A stretch of 64,000 nucleotides of DNA from Clostridium_AD estertheticum_D (GTDB taxonomy: Bacteria > Bacillota > Clostridia > Clostridiales > Clostridiaceae), in assembly GCF_018861295.1 (NCBI RefSeq), contig NZ_JAHLDM010000011.1, positions 62,001 through 126,000 of the forward strand. Reading direction: 5' to 3'. Within the stretch, counting starts at the first letter, position 1. Each line of letters starts with the position of its first letter. Positions 15,602-26,114 of the stretch are shown here, piece by piece. Made by a program: the position numbers and the translations under genes. The notes beneath the pieces were generated by a model. It saw only the letters and a program-made list of their open reading frames with translations, was not told the DNA's origin and searched no databases.

Positions 15602-16954
15602 TTATTGTATATGGACATTTCGTATTATTTTCCTCATATCTCCCACCATGTATAGCGATCCTGACACTAATAGTAAATCATCATCCTCGCAGTAGCTCAA
15701 TGCTTTTTTATAAGCCAATTCGTAGTCTTCAATTGACTCACATTTTGATGTATATTTTTCTACTTGAACTTTTAATTCTTCCGAAAGCTCTGCACGCTCG
15801 CTGTGAGGAGTAACAGTAATAACTCTGTATACCTTTGGAACTATAGTTTTTATCATCTCTTCCACTTGTTTATCTGCAAGAATTCCTAGAATTAATATAA
15901 TCTTATTGTAGTTAAAATACATGTCAATGCTTTCTGTAAGATTTTTAATACCATCTATATTATGGGCACCGTCTATAACAACTAAAGGCCTTCTATTCAT
16001 CACCTCAAGCCTCGCTGGCCACACGACGTTTATTAGCCCAGCTATTATGTTATTCTTACTAATAATAACGCCTTGGCCTATAAGAGCCTCTATAGCATGT
16101 ACTGCTACCGAGCAATTTAGTAATTGATGCTTACCTAAAAGTGCTAAATCAATAATATAATTATTATTTAAAGTTTTAATTTCTATTTTTTGAGTTATCG
16201 CATTATGTTTATAAGGAACTTGTCCTTCCATTAATGTAATAACAACCTGCTTTAAATTCTCTTTGCCTAAATATACAGCTGAAAGACGTTGTACTTTTAT
16301 TAATTTACATTTTTTTTCTCTACATGTTTTTTCTATTACATCGTAACTTTGTTTTTTCTGTGGATACACAACTACAGGGATTCCCATCTTTATGATGCCT
16401 GCCTTTTCATAAGCAATCTTTTCCAAAGTATCTCCGAGTATTAACGTATGATCAAGACTTATGGATGTTATAATGCTTAAAATAGGTGTAATTACATTTG
16501 TTGAATCAAGCCTTCCTCCAAGCCCTACTTCTATAACCGCAAAATCTATATTATTTTTATAAAAATACAAAAATCCAGCACAAGTTATAATTTCAAATTC
16601 TGTTGGATTAATGTATCCAAGTTCCACCACCTTTTCTACAGCTTTAGAAACCTCAGTTATAATATCACTTAAATCATCTTTAGAAATATTTTTATTATTT
16701 ATTTGTATCCTTTCTTCAAACTCCTCAATAAATGGTGAAATATATGAACCTACCTTATATCCAGCTTCCACAAGAATACTACTCACCATTGCCGAAGTTG
16801 AACCTTTCCCATTAGTCCCTGCAATATGTATACACTTTAATTTTTTATGTGGATTTCCTAAAAGTTCTAATAATTTTTCAGTTCTATCAAGCCCAAGTTT
16901 GCTACCAAACTTAGCCGTATTTGTTATATAAGATCTAGCCTCATCATAGTTCAT
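15602..16954 (-). CDS. folC: Folylpolyglutamate/dihydrofolate synthase
   Basis: 450 aa Mur-ligase-like enzyme that adds glutamate to dihydropteroate and to tetrahydrofolate. The ATP-binding loop IAGTNGKGSTS (about residues 44-54), EVGLGGRLDSTN (Omega-loop/Mg site), TSISLDHTLILGDTLEKIAYEKAGI and the C-terminal VIDGAHN are all present. The start at 16954 follows AAAGGAATGATAAAC; two upstream in-frame ATGs at 16972 and 16963 overlap or abut that site. Single gene facing the TSCPD gene. Confidence 0.94.
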   Translation of the reverse strand: MNYDEARSYITNTAKFGSKLGLDRTEKLLELLGNPHKKLKCIHIAGTNGKGSTSAMVSSILVEAGYKVGSYISPFIEEFEERIQINNKNISKDDLSDIITEVSKAVEKVVELGYINPTEFEIITCAGFLYFYKNNIDFAVIEVGLGGRLDSTNVITPILSIITSISLDHTLILGDTLEKIAYEKAGIIKMGIPVVVYPQKKQSYDVIEKTCREKKCKLIKVQRLSAVYLGKENLKQVVITLMEGQVPYKHNAITQKIEIKTLNNNYIIDLALLGKHQLLNCSVAVHAIEALIGQGVIISKNNIIAGLINVVWPARLEVMNRRPLVVIDGAHNIDGIKNLTESIDMYFNYNKIILILGILADKQVEEMIKTIVPKVYRVITVTPHSERAELSEELKVQVEKYTSKCESIEDYELAYKKALSYCEDDDLLLVSGSLYMVGDMRKIIRNVHIQ

Positions 16955-17084
16955 GTTTATCATTCCTTTCAAACCTAACTTCTTTCTATTAAATTCTATA
17001 CTAACTTAGAAACAGTTACCAACCTTTTGTTATAAATATATATAATATTTATTTCTATTGTACCAAATACTAATGTAAATTAAA

Positions 17085-17121
17085 TAAAAAAAGAGAAAGA
17101 GCGATAAATATGTCATCACTC
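17085..17121 (-). terminator. Terminator of opp operon
   Basis: On the minus strand AGAGTGAT and ATCGCTCT pair (one wobble) and are followed by TTCTCTTTTTTT, about 35 bases past the oppF stop. Confidence 0.65.
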
Positions 17122-17154
17122 TTCCAATTACACTCTTAATTATATTTTCAAAAA

Positions 17155-18123
17155 TTATTTAAATAAATGACAAGCTACAGAATGTCCTGGTTTTATTTCT
17201 TTTAGCTCTGGTGTTTCACTCGCGCAACAATCCATAACGTATTTACATCTTTGACGGAATCCGCACCCAGGTTTAGTATTTATTGGACTTGGTACTTCTC
17301 CCTCGAGCATTATCCTATTTTTATTTTTAGATTCAATAGGATCAGCAACAGGAATAGCTGATAATAACGCTTTAGTATATGGATGTAATGGATCTTCATA
17401 TAAAATCCCACTTGGTGCAATTTCTACAAGCTTCCCTAAATACATTACACCTACCCTATCAGATATATGCTTAACCATAGATAAGTCATGTGCTATAAAT
17501 AAATAAGTTAACCCAAGTTCCTTTTGAAGCTTAATTAATAGATTAACTACTTGAGCTTGAATAGAAACATCTAAAGCAGAAATAGGTTCATCACATACAA
17601 TAAATTTAGGCTCTATAGCAAGTGCTCTAGCTATACCTATTCTTTGCCTCTGACCACCAGAAAATTCATGTGGGAATCTAGATGCATGCTCTTTATTTAA
17701 CCCAACCAGTTGAAGTACTTCCTGAATTTTTTCTGCTTTCTTTTTTCCTGTATAGAGTTTATGTATATCTATACCTTCTCCTACAATATCTCCAACAGTC
17801 ATTCTAGGATTCAATGATGCATAAGGATCTTGGAATATTATTTGTGCATGCCTACAAAAGTCCCTTTTAGCTTTACCCTTAAGCCCATGAATATTTACAC
17901 CTTCAAAAATCACTTCTCCAGCTGTTGCTGGATACAGCCCCATTACAGTTCTTCCACATGTGGTCTTACCGCAACCTGACTCACCAACTAGCCCTAAGGT
18001 TTCCCCTTTTTTAATTGTAAAGGAAACATCATCAACAGCTTTAAGTGTTTCGTTTTTTCCAACTTCAAAATACTTTTTTAAATTTTTAACTATAATTAAA
18101 TCTTCGCTTTTATTTTCAGCCAT
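17155..18123 (-). CDS. oppF: Oligopeptide ABC transporter ATPase OppF
   Basis: 322 aa ATPase subunit of the dipeptide/oligopeptide importer. Walker A GESGCGKTT, ABC signature FSGGQRQR, Walker B FIVCDEPISALD and switch His IAHDLSM are intact. The C terminus has the oligopeptide ATPase extension with four cysteines (GCGFRQRCKYVMDCC), which in homologues coordinates an iron-sulfur cluster. Start overlaps the oppD stop by one base. It works as a heterodimer with OppD. Confidence 0.94.
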   Translation of the reverse strand: MAENKSEDLIIVKNLKKYFEVGKNETLKAVDDVSFTIKKGETLGLVGESGCGKTTCGRTVMGLYPATAGEVIFEGVNIHGLKGKAKRDFCRHAQIIFQDPYASLNPRMTVGDIVGEGIDIHKLYTGKKKAEKIQEVLQLVGLNKEHASRFPHEFSGGQRQRIGIARALAIEPKFIVCDEPISALDVSIQAQVVNLLIKLQKELGLTYLFIAHDLSMVKHISDRVGVMYLGKLVEIAPSGILYEDPLHPYTKALLSAIPVADPIESKNKNRIMLEGEVPSPINTKPGCGFRQRCKYVMDCCASETPELKEIKPGHSVACHLFK

Positions 18124-19142
18124 TATTTTGCACCCCCAATTTCAAATGGCACTTCTACTTTAGGTGCATTCGGATGTTGTAACCAACATAAAACTTCATG
18201 AGTATCATTGATTATAGTAGCTTCTGGCATTTCTTGTTTACATATTTCCATAGCATATTCGCACCTTGGAGCAAATGGACAACCAACTGGTGGTTTTACC
18301 AAATCAGGTGGCGTTCCCTTAATCGAATACAAACTATCTTTATGACCAGTTTCTAATCTAGGAACCGATTGAAGAAGTGCCCATGTATATGGATGTTTCG
18401 GATTATAAAATATTTCATCCGTACTGCCTCTCTCAATTATCTTACCTGCATACATAACTTGGATTCTATCTGCAACATCTGCAACTACTCCTAGATCATG
18501 TGTAATTAAGACAACAGCTGTACCTAGCTTATTCTGAAGTTCCTTTATAAGATCCATTATTTGAGCTTGAATTGTAACATCTAGTGCAGTTGTAGGCTCA
18601 TCTGCTACAAGAATTTTAGGAGAACATGCAAGTGCAATGGCAATCATTGCACGCTGCCTCATTCCGCCAGAAAATTCATGTGGATATTGTTTAGCCCTTC
18701 TCTCTACATTTGGAATGTTAACAAGTTTCAACATCTTTATAGCCTCATCCATAGCCTCATGTTTTTTCATGTTTCTATGGATAATTAAGCTTTCTGATAT
18801 CTGCTTTCCAATAGTCATAGTAGGGTTCAAAGAAGTCATAGGATCTTGGAAGATCATACTAATTTCAGCACCCCTAAAATGTCTTAATTGTTCTTTATTC
18901 ATTTTTAAAATATCATTGCCTTTATATAATATTTCAGAACCATCTTTAATCTCACCAGGTGGAGTTTGTATTAATCTCATAAGAGACTTAGCTGTTACTG
19001 TTTTTCCACAACCAGATTCTCCTACCACTGCAAGAGTTTCGCCTTCATTTACCTCAAAGCTTATGCCTCTTACAGATTGAACTTCTCCAGCATATGTATG
19101 ATACGAAACTCGTAAATTTTTAACTTCAAGTAACTTTGACAT
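18123..19142 (-). CDS. oppD: Oligopeptide ABC transporter ATPase OppD
   Basis: 339 aa partner of OppF. Walker A GESGCGKTV, signature FSGGMRQRAMIA, Walker B ILVADEPTTALD and ITHDLG switch are visible. The C-terminal extension PPVGCPFAPRCEYAMEICKQ carries the conserved cysteine set of this family. AAGGAGGGCTAAAAAGC precedes the ATG; it lies 15 bases after oppC and overlaps oppF, so D and F are translationally coupled. Confidence 0.94.
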   Translation of the reverse strand: MSKLLEVKNLRVSYHTYAGEVQSVRGISFEVNEGETLAVVGESGCGKTVTAKSLMRLIQTPPGEIKDGSEILYKGNDILKMNKEQLRHFRGAEISMIFQDPMTSLNPTMTIGKQISESLIIHRNMKKHEAMDEAIKMLKLVNIPNVERRAKQYPHEFSGGMRQRAMIAIALACSPKILVADEPTTALDVTIQAQIMDLIKELQNKLGTAVVLITHDLGVVADVADRIQVMYAGKIIERGSTDEIFYNPKHPYTWALLQSVPRLETGHKDSLYSIKGTPPDLVKPPVGCPFAPRCEYAMEICKQEMPEATIINDTHEVLCWLQHPNAPKVEVPFEIGGAK

Positions 19143-19157
19143 GCTTTTTAGCCCTCC

Positions 19158-20075
19158 TTACTGTCTAAGTTTTGGATCAAGAGCATCTCTTAAACCATCA
19201 CCAAGTAAATTAAATGCTAACATAGTTAAACTTATTGCTATTGCTGGAAATATAAATTCATGAGGATGAAACATCATCTGACTTTGACCAGCAAAAATTA
19301 ATGCTCCCCAACTAGTTTTAGGTGATTGAATACCAAGCCCAAGAAAGCTTAAAAATGCTTCATCAAAAATAAAGGCAGGTATATCCATAGACATATAAAC
19401 AAGTATAATTCCAATTGTATTAGGAATTAAATGTTTCCCAATGATTCTAGTCGGACTAGCACCTAGTGCTTTAGCAGCTAAAACATACTCTGATTCTTTA
19501 AGTTGCATAACTTGTCCTCTAATTAAACGAGCAATGCCTGTCCATCCAGTAATACAAAGTGCAATAATTATTGTTCCTTCCCCTGCTGGCAATACTAATA
19601 ACAACAAAATAACAACAATAAGATATGGTACACTTACAATTATTTCAACTATTCTCATAAGTATTGTATCAACCATGCCACCAAAATATCCACATATGCC
19701 ACCGTACACACATCCAACAAAAAGTTCAATCAAAGTACCAATAAACCCAATTCTTAATGATACTCTCGCACCCATCCATAACCTTGCAAACATATCTCTT
19801 CCTAAATTGTCAGTTCCAAACCAATGTTTTGCCATTGGACTCTTATCTAAAATGTCATAATTTTGAGTTTGATAATTTACTGATGAAATCATTGGTCCAA
19901 TGATGGACATAATTATAACTATTATCAAAACCACCATAGAAAGCATAGCAACCTTATTTTTTTTAAGTCTTCTCCATGCATCTTGCCAATAACTTACATT
20001 AGGCCTTACCATAACATCTAAATCTTTCTGCGAATACCCTATAATTTTAAATAAATCTTTGCTATATTTTTTCAT
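19158..20075 (-). CDS. oppC: Oligopeptide ABC transporter permease OppC
   Basis: 305 aa inner-membrane permease. An N-terminal cytoplasmic stretch with the family WQDAWRRLKKNKVAM signature leads to TM1, a long extracytoplasmic loop (HWFGTDNLGRDMFARLW) and then five more membrane segments. The EAA loop that docks the ATPases reads EYVLAAKALGASPTRIIGKHLIPN. It pairs with OppB; 11 bases separate the genes. Confidence 0.94.
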   Translation of the reverse strand: MKKYSKDLFKIIGYSQKDLDVMVRPNVSYWQDAWRRLKKNKVAMLSMVVLIIVIIMSIIGPMISSVNYQTQNYDILDKSPMAKHWFGTDNLGRDMFARLWMGARVSLRIGFIGTLIELFVGCVYGGICGYFGGMVDTILMRIVEIIVSVPYLIVVILLLLVLPAGEGTIIIALCITGWTGIARLIRGQVMQLKESEYVLAAKALGASPTRIIGKHLIPNTIGIILVYMSMDIPAFIFDEAFLSFLGLGIQSPKTSWGALIFAGQSQMMFHPHEFIFPAIAISLTMLAFNLLGDGLRDALDPKLRQ

Positions 20076-20086
20076 GCCTTCTCTCC

Positions 20087-21037
20087 TTACCCTTTCCTTT
20101 GAGTTAATTTAATTCTAGGATCAACTAAAACGTAAACTATATCTACAATAAGTAAAGAAACAATGTATAAGAAAGCAAAAAACACAGTTAATGACATAAC
20201 TACAGTATAATCTCTATTAGAAATTGCAGAAACTAATTCTCTACCGAGCCCCGGCACACTGAATATGCTCTCTACAACTAATGAACCAGTGATTACATAT
20301 GCTATTCTAGGTCCTATCATTGTAACTACTGGTAATATGGCATTTCTTATAATATGTTTCCATACTAAAGAGACCTTGCCAACCCCTTTTGACTTCGCAG
20401 TCAAAACATAGTCTTGATTAATTACTTCAAGCACTGAAGTCCTCATAAACCTTGCATTTGATGCAAGTCCAGCCATAGCAAGTGCAATGGAAGGTAATAA
20501 TGAGTATCTATATATGTTGAATAGGTTGCTATCAGACCATCCCGCTATTTTTAAACCAAATTTTGCTCCAAGGCCATATTGTAGAAGAATTGCTAAAACA
20601 AAACCCGGAACGCAAACTCCAATAAGTGCAATGAAAATTACGGTATAATCTACCCATGTATTTCTCTTAAACGCCGCAATAATCCCTAAAAATATTCCAA
20701 AAACAAGTCCTATTCCTACTGCTTGAAGAGCTAATCTTAATGACACTGGAAATTCTTTTGAAATAATATCATTAACCTTCTGGCCTGGATAATGTATTGA
20801 CATTCCTAAGTCCCCGTGTACTAAATTCTTAATATATGTACCATATCTTACATACTCTGGTTGATCTAGTTGATATTTTTTCATGATTTGCTCATATACT
20901 GTTTTATCAAGAACCTTACCTGCTGAAGCTGATATTGGGTCTCCTGGTATAGCATTTATAAGCACAAATGTAATAGTCGCAACAACCCAAAGTGTAATGA
21001 TCATATAGCCAATCCTCTTTATTATATATTTAGCCAT
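20087..21037 (-). CDS. oppB: Oligopeptide ABC transporter permease OppB
   Basis: 316 aa, six predicted membrane segments. It has the OppB-type start MAKYIIKRIGYMI, the GDPI segment, and an EAA loop DYVLTAKSKGVGKVSLVWKHIIRN. I chose the ATG at 21037, nine bases after GGGGGA; an in-frame ATG seven codons upstream lacks a ribosome site. Second gene of the operon, 60 bases or so after oppA. Confidence 0.94.
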   Translation of the reverse strand: MAKYIIKRIGYMIITLWVVATITFVLINAIPGDPISASAGKVLDKTVYEQIMKKYQLDQPEYVRYGTYIKNLVHGDLGMSIHYPGQKVNDIISKEFPVSLRLALQAVGIGLVFGIFLGIIAAFKRNTWVDYTVIFIALIGVCVPGFVLAILLQYGLGAKFGLKIAGWSDSNLFNIYRYSLLPSIALAMAGLASNARFMRTSVLEVINQDYVLTAKSKGVGKVSLVWKHIIRNAILPVVTMIGPRIAYVITGSLVVESIFSVPGLGRELVSAISNRDYTVVMSLTVFFAFLYIVSLLIVDIVYVLVDPRIKLTQRKG

Positions 21038-21117
21038 ACAAATACTTCCCCCTATCATAAAATTACTGCAACAAAGCCTAATTAACTCTGTTGCAGTGTT
21101 TAATTAAAATCTAATTA

Positions 21118-22794
21118 CTATTTACCTGAAATATATGCAGTTTTAAGGTCAAACCAAGCACCAAATAATGGTACATATGTTCCCTTTAAATAATTCTGAG
21201 TAAATGAATTAGTTGCTTTGTAGTAATATGGAGAAACTCCAGCATCTTTAACTACAAGAATCTCTTCTGCTTCTTTAAATATAGCTAATCTCTTAGTAGC
21301 ATCTAATTCCGTTTTTCCTTTTGCAATCAAAGCATCATATGCTGGATTGTTGTATTTACCATTATTATTACCATTAGTAGATGTAAACACATTAAAGAAA
21401 GAAATAACATCATTATAATCAGCACCCCAACCACCAGCACAAATATCGAATTGACCTTTTGTTCTAGCCGCAAAATATGAAGGTTGATCTACTGAATAAG
21501 TAATTGAAACATTTATTCCAAGATTCTTTTTGTATTGATTTTGAATAAACTGAGCTTGAGCTGTTGTAAGTGAAGTTGCTTTTGGCATTAATAATTTTAA
21601 AGTGATTTTTGATGGATCTGAACTTAAGCCTGCTTCTTTTAATCCCGCAGCTAAAAGTGTTTTTGGATCATCTTTAACAGTTTTTAATGGTTCTGGTACT
21701 ACTGTTCTATATTCATCTTTTCCAAGCATTATCTTTGTAGGGATTAAACCTTCAGCAACATAATGTTGTTTAAATACTGTAGTTATTTGTACTTGTCTGT
21801 CATAAGCAAGTGATAGAGCTTTTCTTACCTTAGCATTTGATAATGCTTTAGTCTTATTGTTAAAAATGTAATAATATACTGATGGATCATAACCCTTGAA
21901 GTATGAAATCTCACCTGCTGATGCTTTCTTTTGTAATGCAGCAGTGTAATCAGTATCTCCTTTAATCATATCAAGTTCTCCAGCATCAAACATTTTATTG
22001 TAAGTAGCTGGCTCATCAATTATCTGAGCGTTAACAGTTGTTAATTTAACGTTTGCTGCATCCCAATATTTATCGTTCTTTTTGTAAACAACTTTAGCAC
22101 TTTTTACATGGTCTGATACTACGAATGGTCCATTATAAACCATGCCCTTGAAATCTTGACCATATTGATCTCCTAATTTTTTCACTATATCTTCTCTTTG
22201 TGGAACTAGACCTTTAAAGTTTAATGTACTTTCAAAATAAGCACTTGGTGCATTAAGTGTAACCTCAAATGTATTATCATCAATAGCTTTAACTCCTAAA
22301 TCACTTGGTTTAGCTACTCCTGTTTCAGTTGCACCCTTAACTCCCATTTCATTAAGCATTCCTAGATAATCTTGGCTTACTTTTGGATTAGCGAGTCTTT
22401 GCCATCCGTATACATAATCTTGAGCTCTAATTGCCTTTCCATCAGACCACTTACTAGCTCTTATATGAAAAGTGTAAACTTTATGGTCAGCACTAACTGT
22501 CATCTTATCAGCACCTGCAAGGATACTTATAGTTTTACCATCCTTAGATACTTCTCTCATTAGTCCTTCATCAACATTTGTAAGTGTAGTAAATGATTCA
22601 TGATCACTAACTACTGCAGGATCAAGTGATGTGTAATCATACCCTAAAATGTTTGCAGTTTGATCAGCATCAAGCTTAGCCTCTGTTGATTTTGTAGCAC
22701 CTGCACTATCTCCGCTTTTAGCTCCGCAACCTACTAGTGCCACACTTAACACTAAGGCCACAATTAGTACTGAAACAATTTTCTTGCTTTTCAT
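21118..22794 (-). CDS. oppA: Oligopeptide-binding lipoprotein OppA
   Basis: 558 aa extracytoplasmic solute-binding protein (SBP_bac_5). A lipoprotein signal with lipobox LVGC (cysteine at residue 23) anchors it to the membrane. The family features LRASKWSDGKAIRAQDYVYGWQRL (shown as a landmark: WSDG) and YYYKATNSF near the C terminus are present. It captures peptides and delivers them to OppBCDF; in clostridia such systems also feed nitrogen supply and peptide signalling. AAGGGGGACTATTA precedes the ATG. First gene of the operon with a near-consensus promoter. Confidence 0.94.
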   Translation of the reverse strand: MKSKKIVSVLIVALVLSVALVGCGAKSGDSAGATKSTEAKLDADQTANILGYDYTSLDPAVVSDHESFTTLTNVDEGLMREVSKDGKTISILAGADKMTVSADHKVYTFHIRASKWSDGKAIRAQDYVYGWQRLANPKVSQDYLGMLNEMGVKGATETGVAKPSDLGVKAIDDNTFEVTLNAPSAYFESTLNFKGLVPQREDIVKKLGDQYGQDFKGMVYNGPFVVSDHVKSAKVVYKKNDKYWDAANVKLTTVNAQIIDEPATYNKMFDAGELDMIKGDTDYTAALQKKASAGEISYFKGYDPSVYYYIFNNKTKALSNAKVRKALSLAYDRQVQITTVFKQHYVAEGLIPTKIMLGKDEYRTVVPEPLKTVKDDPKTLLAAGLKEAGLSSDPSKITLKLLMPKATSLTTAQAQFIQNQYKKNLGINVSITYSVDQPSYFAARTKGQFDICAGGWGADYNDVISFFNVFTSTNGNNNGKYNNPAYDALIAKGKTELDATKRLAIFKEAEEILVVKDAGVSPYYYKATNSFTQNYLKGTYVPLFGAWFDLKTAYISGK

Positions 22795-23330
22795 TAATAG
22801 TCCCCCTTAATCAATAAATAATTACCTCTAAATAAATGACATTTCCTCTAATTTCGAATGAGAAATAGATTAATAATTTAATTTTTGTAATATTTAATAT
22901 TATTAGAATACTAGCAAATAAACAAATAAATGTCAATGTAATATTTTAAATTTAATATCACACTTCTTCATATTATTTATAATTTATTTGTATATTATTA
23001 GTGTTTTATTCATATTTATTATAATTTATGCATGAAATCATTATTTAATAATATCTTTATGTATATTTATACAGTTTTGATCAGATAATACTAAATTTAA
23101 TCCTCTTTAATCCTTCTTAATCTACATCACTAATATAAATTAAGTAAGAACCTCACATTTTTTTATTATTGCTAATATCTTTCATAATCTTCAATGCGAT
23201 GAACCTTTTTTATTCTTTTTTTTCAATATTCTTTTTTTAAAAATATTGAATCTTTTAATGCAATCTATATTTTTTTATTTTTTTAATATACCTTTACATC
23301 TTATCTTTTTCTTGCTACAACAAAAAAATT
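22795..23330. other. Long AT-rich region upstream of opp operon
   Basis: About 540 bases with no supported gene. It contains the opp promoter at 22908-22936 and a TTCAATATT/AATATTGAA inverted repeat at about 23221-23254. I see no riboswitch core or palindromic operator close to the promoter. Confidence 0.5.
22908..22936 (-). promoter_or_regulatory. Sigma-A promoter of oppABCDF
   Basis: On the minus strand TTGACA (22931-22936) and TAGTAT (22908-22913) with a 17-base spacer, about 110 bases before the oppA start, leaving a leader of about 100 bases. Confidence 0.75.
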
Positions 23331-23366
23331 ATAGAATAGACATTTTTAAATGTCTATTCTATAGCT
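23329..23366 (-). terminator. Terminator after valS
   Basis: TATAGAATAGACATTT and its complement ATGTCTATTCTATA form a stem of at least 14 bp around AAAA, followed by a T run on the minus strand, about 45 bases after valS. Confidence 0.8.
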
Positions 23367-23410
23367 AGCAATTTTCTCTATTAAAATACATAGGAATTAT
23401 AAAATAAATT

Positions 23411-26053
23411 CTACTTCAAATTTTCTATACTTAAAATCACCGAATTATACATTTCTTTATATTTTTCACCTTTAGCTTTTTCCTCTTCTACTACCTCAAC
23501 TGGGGCTTTAGCTGTGAATCTTTCATTACAAAGCTTTTTCTCTACCCTATCTATTTCTTTTTTTAGTTTATCTTTTTCTTTGTTTAATCTTTCCAATTCT
23601 TTTTCTAAATCTACAAGTTCAAGTAATGGCATGTAGATTTCAGCACCTTTAGTTACTACTGTAACTACATTTTCTGGCGATTGTGATTTAGATTCTAAAA
23701 ATTTTACTTCGCTTGCTGATGCAAGTTTTTGAAAATATACCATTCCTTCTTCAAATGCTTCTTTTGCCTCAATAGCATATATAAATACTTTAGCTTTTCT
23801 TGAAGGTGCTACATTCATTCCTACCCTAGCATTTCTTACATCTTTTATTGCTTCTATAATATAGTTCATTTTTTCTTCTGATTTTTCGTCTTTAAGAGAC
23901 TCATCAAATTCAGGCCACTTAGCAATTGTTATAGATTCATATTCATTCTCTAAATGAGTATAAATTTCTTCTGTTATAAACGGCATAACTGGGTGAAGTA
24001 ATTTAAGCCCTGTTTTTAATACTTTGTTCAATACATTTAATACTATGCCTTTAGCTTCACAATCATCTGCATATAATACTGGTTTAACAAGTTCTATATA
24101 CCAATCACAGAATTCTGTCCACATAAAGTCATGAGTTTTTTGAAGTGATATTCCTATTTCATATTTCTCAATATTTTCTGTAACTTCTTTTGTCACAGTA
24201 TTCATTCTTGATAATATCCACTTGTCTGCAACTGTGTAATTTTTACTATCCTTGTATTTCGTCATTAATTCGTAATTATTATTCATCATAACAAATCTAG
24301 ATGCATTCCAAATTTTATTAGCAAAGTTTCTAGCTGCTTCAACTCTTGATTCATAGAACCTTATATCACTTCCTGGTGAATTTCCTGTTGCAAGTGAGAA
24401 TCTTAATGCATCTGCGCCATATTGATCTATTACATCTAATGGATCAATACCATTTCCTAACGACTTAGACATTTTTCTTCCTTGCTCATCTCTTACCATA
24501 CCATGTATCACTACTGTATCAAATGGTACTTCCCCTAAATTATAAATTCCTGAAAATATCATTCTTGCAACCCAGAAGAATATAATATCGTACCCAGTTA
24601 CTAAAACACTTGTTGGATAGAATTGTTTTAAATCCTCGGTGTTATTTGGCCAACCAAGTGTTGAGAAAGGCCATAATGCAGAACTGAACCAAGTATCAAG
24701 CACATCTTTATCTTGATTAAGATTTGTACTATTACATTTGCTGCAGTTTGTTGGAGCGTCAACAGAAACTATAACTTCACCACAGTCTTTGCAGTACCAT
24801 ACTGGAATTCTGTGTCCCCACCATAACTGCCTTGATATACACCAATCTTGGATATTTTCCATCCAATTGAAATATGTTTTATCAAATCTTTCAGGAACAA
24901 ATTTTGTTTTATTTTCTCTTACTGCATCAATAGCTGGTTTTGCAAGAGATTCCATTTTCACGTACCATTGCTCAGATAACATTGGCTCGACAGTAGTTTT
25001 ACATCTATCATGAGTACCTACATTATGAGCATGGTCTTTTATTTTAACTAGTAGACCAGCCTTTTCTAAATCTTCTACCATTACCTTTCTTGCCTCATAT
25101 CTATCAAGACCTGAGTATTTTCCATATCCATCACTTATAGTTGCATTTTCATTTAAAATTACTATTTGCTCTAAATTATGTCTTTTACCTATTTGATAAT
25201 CATTAGGATCATGTGCTGGAGTGATTTTAACCGCACCTGTTCCAAACTCTATATCAACATAATCATCTGCAACTATTGGTATTTCTCTGTTTACTAGTGG
25301 GAGCATTATTGTTTTGCCTATTAAATGTGTATAACGAGGATCGTTAGGATTTACTGCAACAGCGGTGTCTCCAAGCATAGTTTCTGGCCTTGTGGTAGCT
25401 ATTTCTAAAAATTCATCCGTTCCTACTATTGGATATTTTATATGCCAAAAATGACCCTCTTGTTCTTCAAACTCTATTTCCGCATCTGAAATTGCTGTCA
25501 TGCATTTCGGACACCAGTTAGTTATCCTATTCCCCTTATAAATAAGTCCATCGTTATATAGTTTAACAAAAACTTCTCTTACCGCATGATTTAGATTTTC
25601 ATCCATAGTAAAACTTTCACGGGTAAAATCAACAGAGCATCCCATTTTTCTTATTTGGCCCCTTATTTTTGCTCTATACTCATTAGTCCAATCCCAAACT
25701 TTTTCAAGGAAAGCTTCTCTTCCCATTTCTTTTTTCTTAAGACCTTGTTTTAAAAGTTCATTTTCAACTTTTACCTCTGTTGCAATACTAGCATGGTCTT
25801 CACCTGGAAGCCACAACGTGTTATACCCCTGCATTCTTTTTGTTCTTATTAGGATATCTTGAAGAGTATTATCAAGAGCATGACCTAAATGTAATTTCCC
25901 TGTAATGTTTGGTGGAGGCATCATTATCGTGAATGGTTTTTTCTCTTTATCAACTTTTGGTGTAAAAAAACCTTTTTCTTCCCACCATGCATAAAGTCTT
26001 TCTTCAAAATCTTTTGGATTATAATTCTTATCAATATTGTTGTTTTCTTCCAT
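23411..26053 (-). CDS. valS: Valyl-tRNA synthetase
   Basis: 880 aa class Ia synthetase charging tRNA-Val. HIGH-type motif PPNITGKLHLGHAL (about residue 45), KMSKS motif GRKMSKSLGNGIDP (about residue 525), and a CP1 editing domain between them with TTRPETMLGDTAV. The zinc-type cysteine pairs CPKC, CKDC and CSKC are present, and the C terminus ends in the ValS coiled coil (LVDLEKELERLNKEKDKLKKE). AGGAGGAGTTAATT precedes the ATG. It is controlled by the upstream T-box. The cognate tRNA-Val(TAC) gene is also in this window at 4.7 kb. Confidence 0.97.
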   Translation of the reverse strand: MEENNNIDKNYNPKDFEERLYAWWEEKGFFTPKVDKEKKPFTIMMPPPNITGKLHLGHALDNTLQDILIRTKRMQGYNTLWLPGEDHASIATEVKVENELLKQGLKKKEMGREAFLEKVWDWTNEYRAKIRGQIRKMGCSVDFTRESFTMDENLNHAVREVFVKLYNDGLIYKGNRITNWCPKCMTAISDAEIEFEEQEGHFWHIKYPIVGTDEFLEIATTRPETMLGDTAVAVNPNDPRYTHLIGKTIMLPLVNREIPIVADDYVDIEFGTGAVKITPAHDPNDYQIGKRHNLEQIVILNENATISDGYGKYSGLDRYEARKVMVEDLEKAGLLVKIKDHAHNVGTHDRCKTTVEPMLSEQWYVKMESLAKPAIDAVRENKTKFVPERFDKTYFNWMENIQDWCISRQLWWGHRIPVWYCKDCGEVIVSVDAPTNCSKCNSTNLNQDKDVLDTWFSSALWPFSTLGWPNNTEDLKQFYPTSVLVTGYDIIFFWVARMIFSGIYNLGEVPFDTVVIHGMVRDEQGRKMSKSLGNGIDPLDVIDQYGADALRFSLATGNSPGSDIRFYESRVEAARNFANKIWNASRFVMMNNNYELMTKYKDSKNYTVADKWILSRMNTVTKEVTENIEKYEIGISLQKTHDFMWTEFCDWYIELVKPVLYADDCEAKGIVLNVLNKVLKTGLKLLHPVMPFITEEIYTHLENEYESITIAKWPEFDESLKDEKSEEKMNYIIEAIKDVRNARVGMNVAPSRKAKVFIYAIEAKEAFEEGMVYFQKLASASEVKFLESKSQSPENVVTVVTKGAEIYMPLLELVDLEKELERLNKEKDKLKKEIDRVEKKLCNERFTAKAPVEVVEEEKAKGEKYKEMYNSVILSIENLK

Positions 26054-26114
26054 AATTAACTCCTCCTAAATGATATTTATTAGATTGATTTTTTTAGCGC
26101 CAATTTTTAGATAA